From assembly GCA_900114885.1 (NCBI GenBank), contig FOUN01000005.1, positions 124,001-188,000 of the forward strand: a stretch of 64,000 nt of DNA. Direction: 5' to 3'. The notes under the pieces were generated by a model. The model was not told the origin of the DNA. It did no database searches and saw only the letters and a program-made list of their open reading frames with translations. The translations under genes and the position numbers were made by a program. This stretch comes from Psychrobacillus psychrodurans (lineage in GTDB: Bacteria; Bacillota; Bacilli; Bacillales_A; Planococcaceae). Within the stretch, counting starts at the first letter, position 1; every line of letters begins with the position of its first letter. Positions 62,836 through 64,000 of the stretch are shown here, piece after piece.

Positions 62836-63693
62836 TTAGAATAGTATTTCCAATTCTTTTTTTGTTTTTAGTTTGTAAAAAGCGATAATAACACTCGTAT
62901 AATATTGCATCATCCAATCGTACCAGATTTCTTTACTATACTCTCCTTTCTGATCAGCACTGTTATGACGAATATTATATCCATTGACAATGCCAAAGAT
63001 TAATTTGTCATGTTCATTCTTAGAAATTTCATACTCTTCATTAAGAATATTTTTTAAATCGTCACGTTCATTTTCTAATATGTCAGCTAATATATTTACT
63101 GCCTTTTTCTTCGCTTCAATATTTGAATCAAAACGATAGAACATAGAAGCAGCGGTAGATAATTGTTCAAATACTTGATTAGGCATACCCTTGCCATCAT
63201 AAGATAGTTGTTGTTTCAAAGTTTCATTCGGTAATCTCATTATGAAACCGTTTGTAGGTTCAATATAATATCCAGCATCATACATTTTTAAAATATTATT
63301 GATATGCTCTGCAAACTCCCCCCTAAGCTCTTCCTGCATTAGTTTTTTAGCTTTAAAATCATATACAGCTATATGATCATATAAGATTTCAATAACAGAA
63401 AATAGAATTTCTTCTGTATAATACTCAGCATGCTGATAAATCGGCCAGACTTCTGTATCTTGTAACCGTGTAGCAAAAAAGACTTCTGGATCAGGTGCTA
63501 AAGAAGGAGGCATTATCTGTTCCTCATCATTTGAAAATGGAATCGACTTCCATACCCCCTTTGTAGCACAATCGAAATAGTCTTTGTTTGAAAAATATTG
63601 GTATGTTTTAATAAAGTAGCTTTTAAGTTCATCCAACGATAACGAAAGTGAAGTTTTTATATGGCCGTTTCTTTCTGCATAGTATTTCTTCAT
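62836..63693 (-). CDS. Unassigned protein, possible defence-related gene
   Basis: 285 residues, soluble, Tyr/Phe-rich and mostly helical. N-terminal KKYYAERNGHIKTSLSL and the C-terminal IFGIVNGYNIRHNSADQKGEY are the most distinctive parts; the latter recalls the Arg-His motif region of Abi/HEPN-type proteins but is not a clear match. AGGGGAAG before the ATG. It starts 48 bases after the partial gene at the right edge and may be cotranscribed with it. Confidence 0.65.
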   Translation of the reverse strand: MKKYYAERNGHIKTSLSLSLDELKSYFIKTYQYFSNKDYFDCATKGVWKSIPFSNDEEQIMPPSLAPDPEVFFATRLQDTEVWPIYQHAEYYTEEILFSVIEILYDHIAVYDFKAKKLMQEELRGEFAEHINNILKMYDAGYYIEPTNGFIMRLPNETLKQQLSYDGKGMPNQVFEQLSTAASMFYRFDSNIEAKKKAVNILADILENERDDLKNILNEEYEISKNEHDKLIFGIVNGYNIRHNSADQKGEYSKEIWYDWMMQYYTSVIIAFYKLKTKKELEILF

Positions 63694-63741
63694 TTATCTA
63701 CTTCCCCTTTACACTGAAACATTATCTATTAAAGAGAGAAA

Positions 63742-64000
63742 CTAACTAATCTTTTTCTTAATTCTTTTGAGGTAATCATTCGAAAAATCAACACCTAAGC
63801 TATCTAATACAATGTTAAGTGAAGTTTGATCTTTTTTTTGACTTAGACCGTAGCTAAGTACCGCAATATAACCTAACAGATGCCTTACTTTTTCATTGTT
63901 TATTTCTAATAATAATTCACAAAATTCCTCTATTTCGATTAATACAAGGTCATTAATAATTTTATCCTCTTCCTCAGTTGTTTTGAGGTATTTATAGGTA
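63742..64000 (-). CDS. Hypothetical protein, partial at right edge
   Basis: Open minus-strand frame of 86 codons entering from the right edge and stopping at 63742. No start codon inside the window. Acidic and helical, for example LVLIEIEEFCELLLEINNEKVRHLLGYIAVLS, then GLSQKKDQTS and a basic end (RIKKKIS). No family recognised. Its short gap to the following gene suggests a shared transcript. Confidence 0.65.
   Translation of the reverse strand, partial: TYKYLKTTEEEDKIINDLVLIEIEEFCELLLEINNEKVRHLLGYIAVLSYGLSQKKDQTSLNIVLDSLGVDFSNDYLKRIKKKIS

Overview
The window looks like chromosomal DNA from a low-GC Gram-positive bacterium of the Bacillales. The best guess is a motile soil member of the Planococcaceae/Caryophanaceae (Psychrobacillus, Sporosarcina or Lysinibacillus type), but the species cannot be fixed from the sequence. 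The reasons are AT-rich DNA with strong AAGGAGG-type ribosome binding sites, frequent GTG/TTG starts, rho-independent terminators after most units, a Bacillus-type rbsRKDACB operon, an L-box in front of dapA, a YwaC-type small alarmone synthetase, a YfiT-type DinB protein, NrnB, FapA and Bacillaceae-type intergenic repeats. No rRNA, tRNA, CRISPR array or intact insertion sequence was seen.

Layout. 1-3.4 kb: edge lipoprotein, SDR oxidoreductase, methyltransferase/YwaF-like membrane protein pair, GNAT. 3.4-10.9 kb: a minus-strand catabolic operon, read from a BglG/MtlR-type PRD regulator through an amidohydrolase, a PRD protein, the SFCGS/DUF4312/DUF4311/DUF4310 set and DgaE-DgaF-like enzymes, and ending against a broken fragment of PTS enzyme I. 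11-16.3 kb: accessory genes (degenerate GGDEF protein, PadR/DUF2812 pair, small secreted and membrane proteins, GNAT, DUF523). 16.4-22.1 kb: ribose operon with its promoter and an 18-bp palindromic operator. 22.2-30.9 kb: PLA2-like small protein, RelP, MMPL exporter with divergent TetR, sulfatase, and an FAD oxidoreductase-ECF41 sigma pair with its own ECF41-type promoter. 30.9-37.2 kb: GGDEF/EAL protein with FapA, a decayed IS1182 fragment, a membrane protein and an L,D-transpeptidase. 37.4-43 kb: a double-length isoprenoid synthase, a luciferase-like oxidoreductase, a 21-bp periodic repeat array and NrnB. 43-50.4 kb: lysine riboswitch-dapA, DUF1456, a chemoreceptor and small enzymes. 50.7-55.9 kb: two-component system plus ABC exporter. 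56-64 kb: Dus, DinB/YfiT, DegV, a BCCT transporter pair, a zinc-finger HTH protein and two unassigned genes at the right edge.

How genes work together. The 3.6-10.9 kb operon has all the signs of uptake and breakdown of an amino-sugar-acid-like compound: putative membrane transport (DUF4310/4311), hydrolysis (amidohydrolase), deamination by a PLP lyase and aldol cleavage. It is controlled by PTS-type regulatory domains although no intact PTS permease is present, and this is the best candidate for an incompletely described system. The same region is flanked by two half-decayed copies of a ywaF-GGDEF block, suggesting a duplication or insertion event. Other self-consistent regulatory units read directly from the sequence are the PadR promoter/operator, the RbsR promoter/operator, the ECF41 promoter, the L-box of dapA, and a response-regulator-like direct repeat upstream of the ABC exporter genes.
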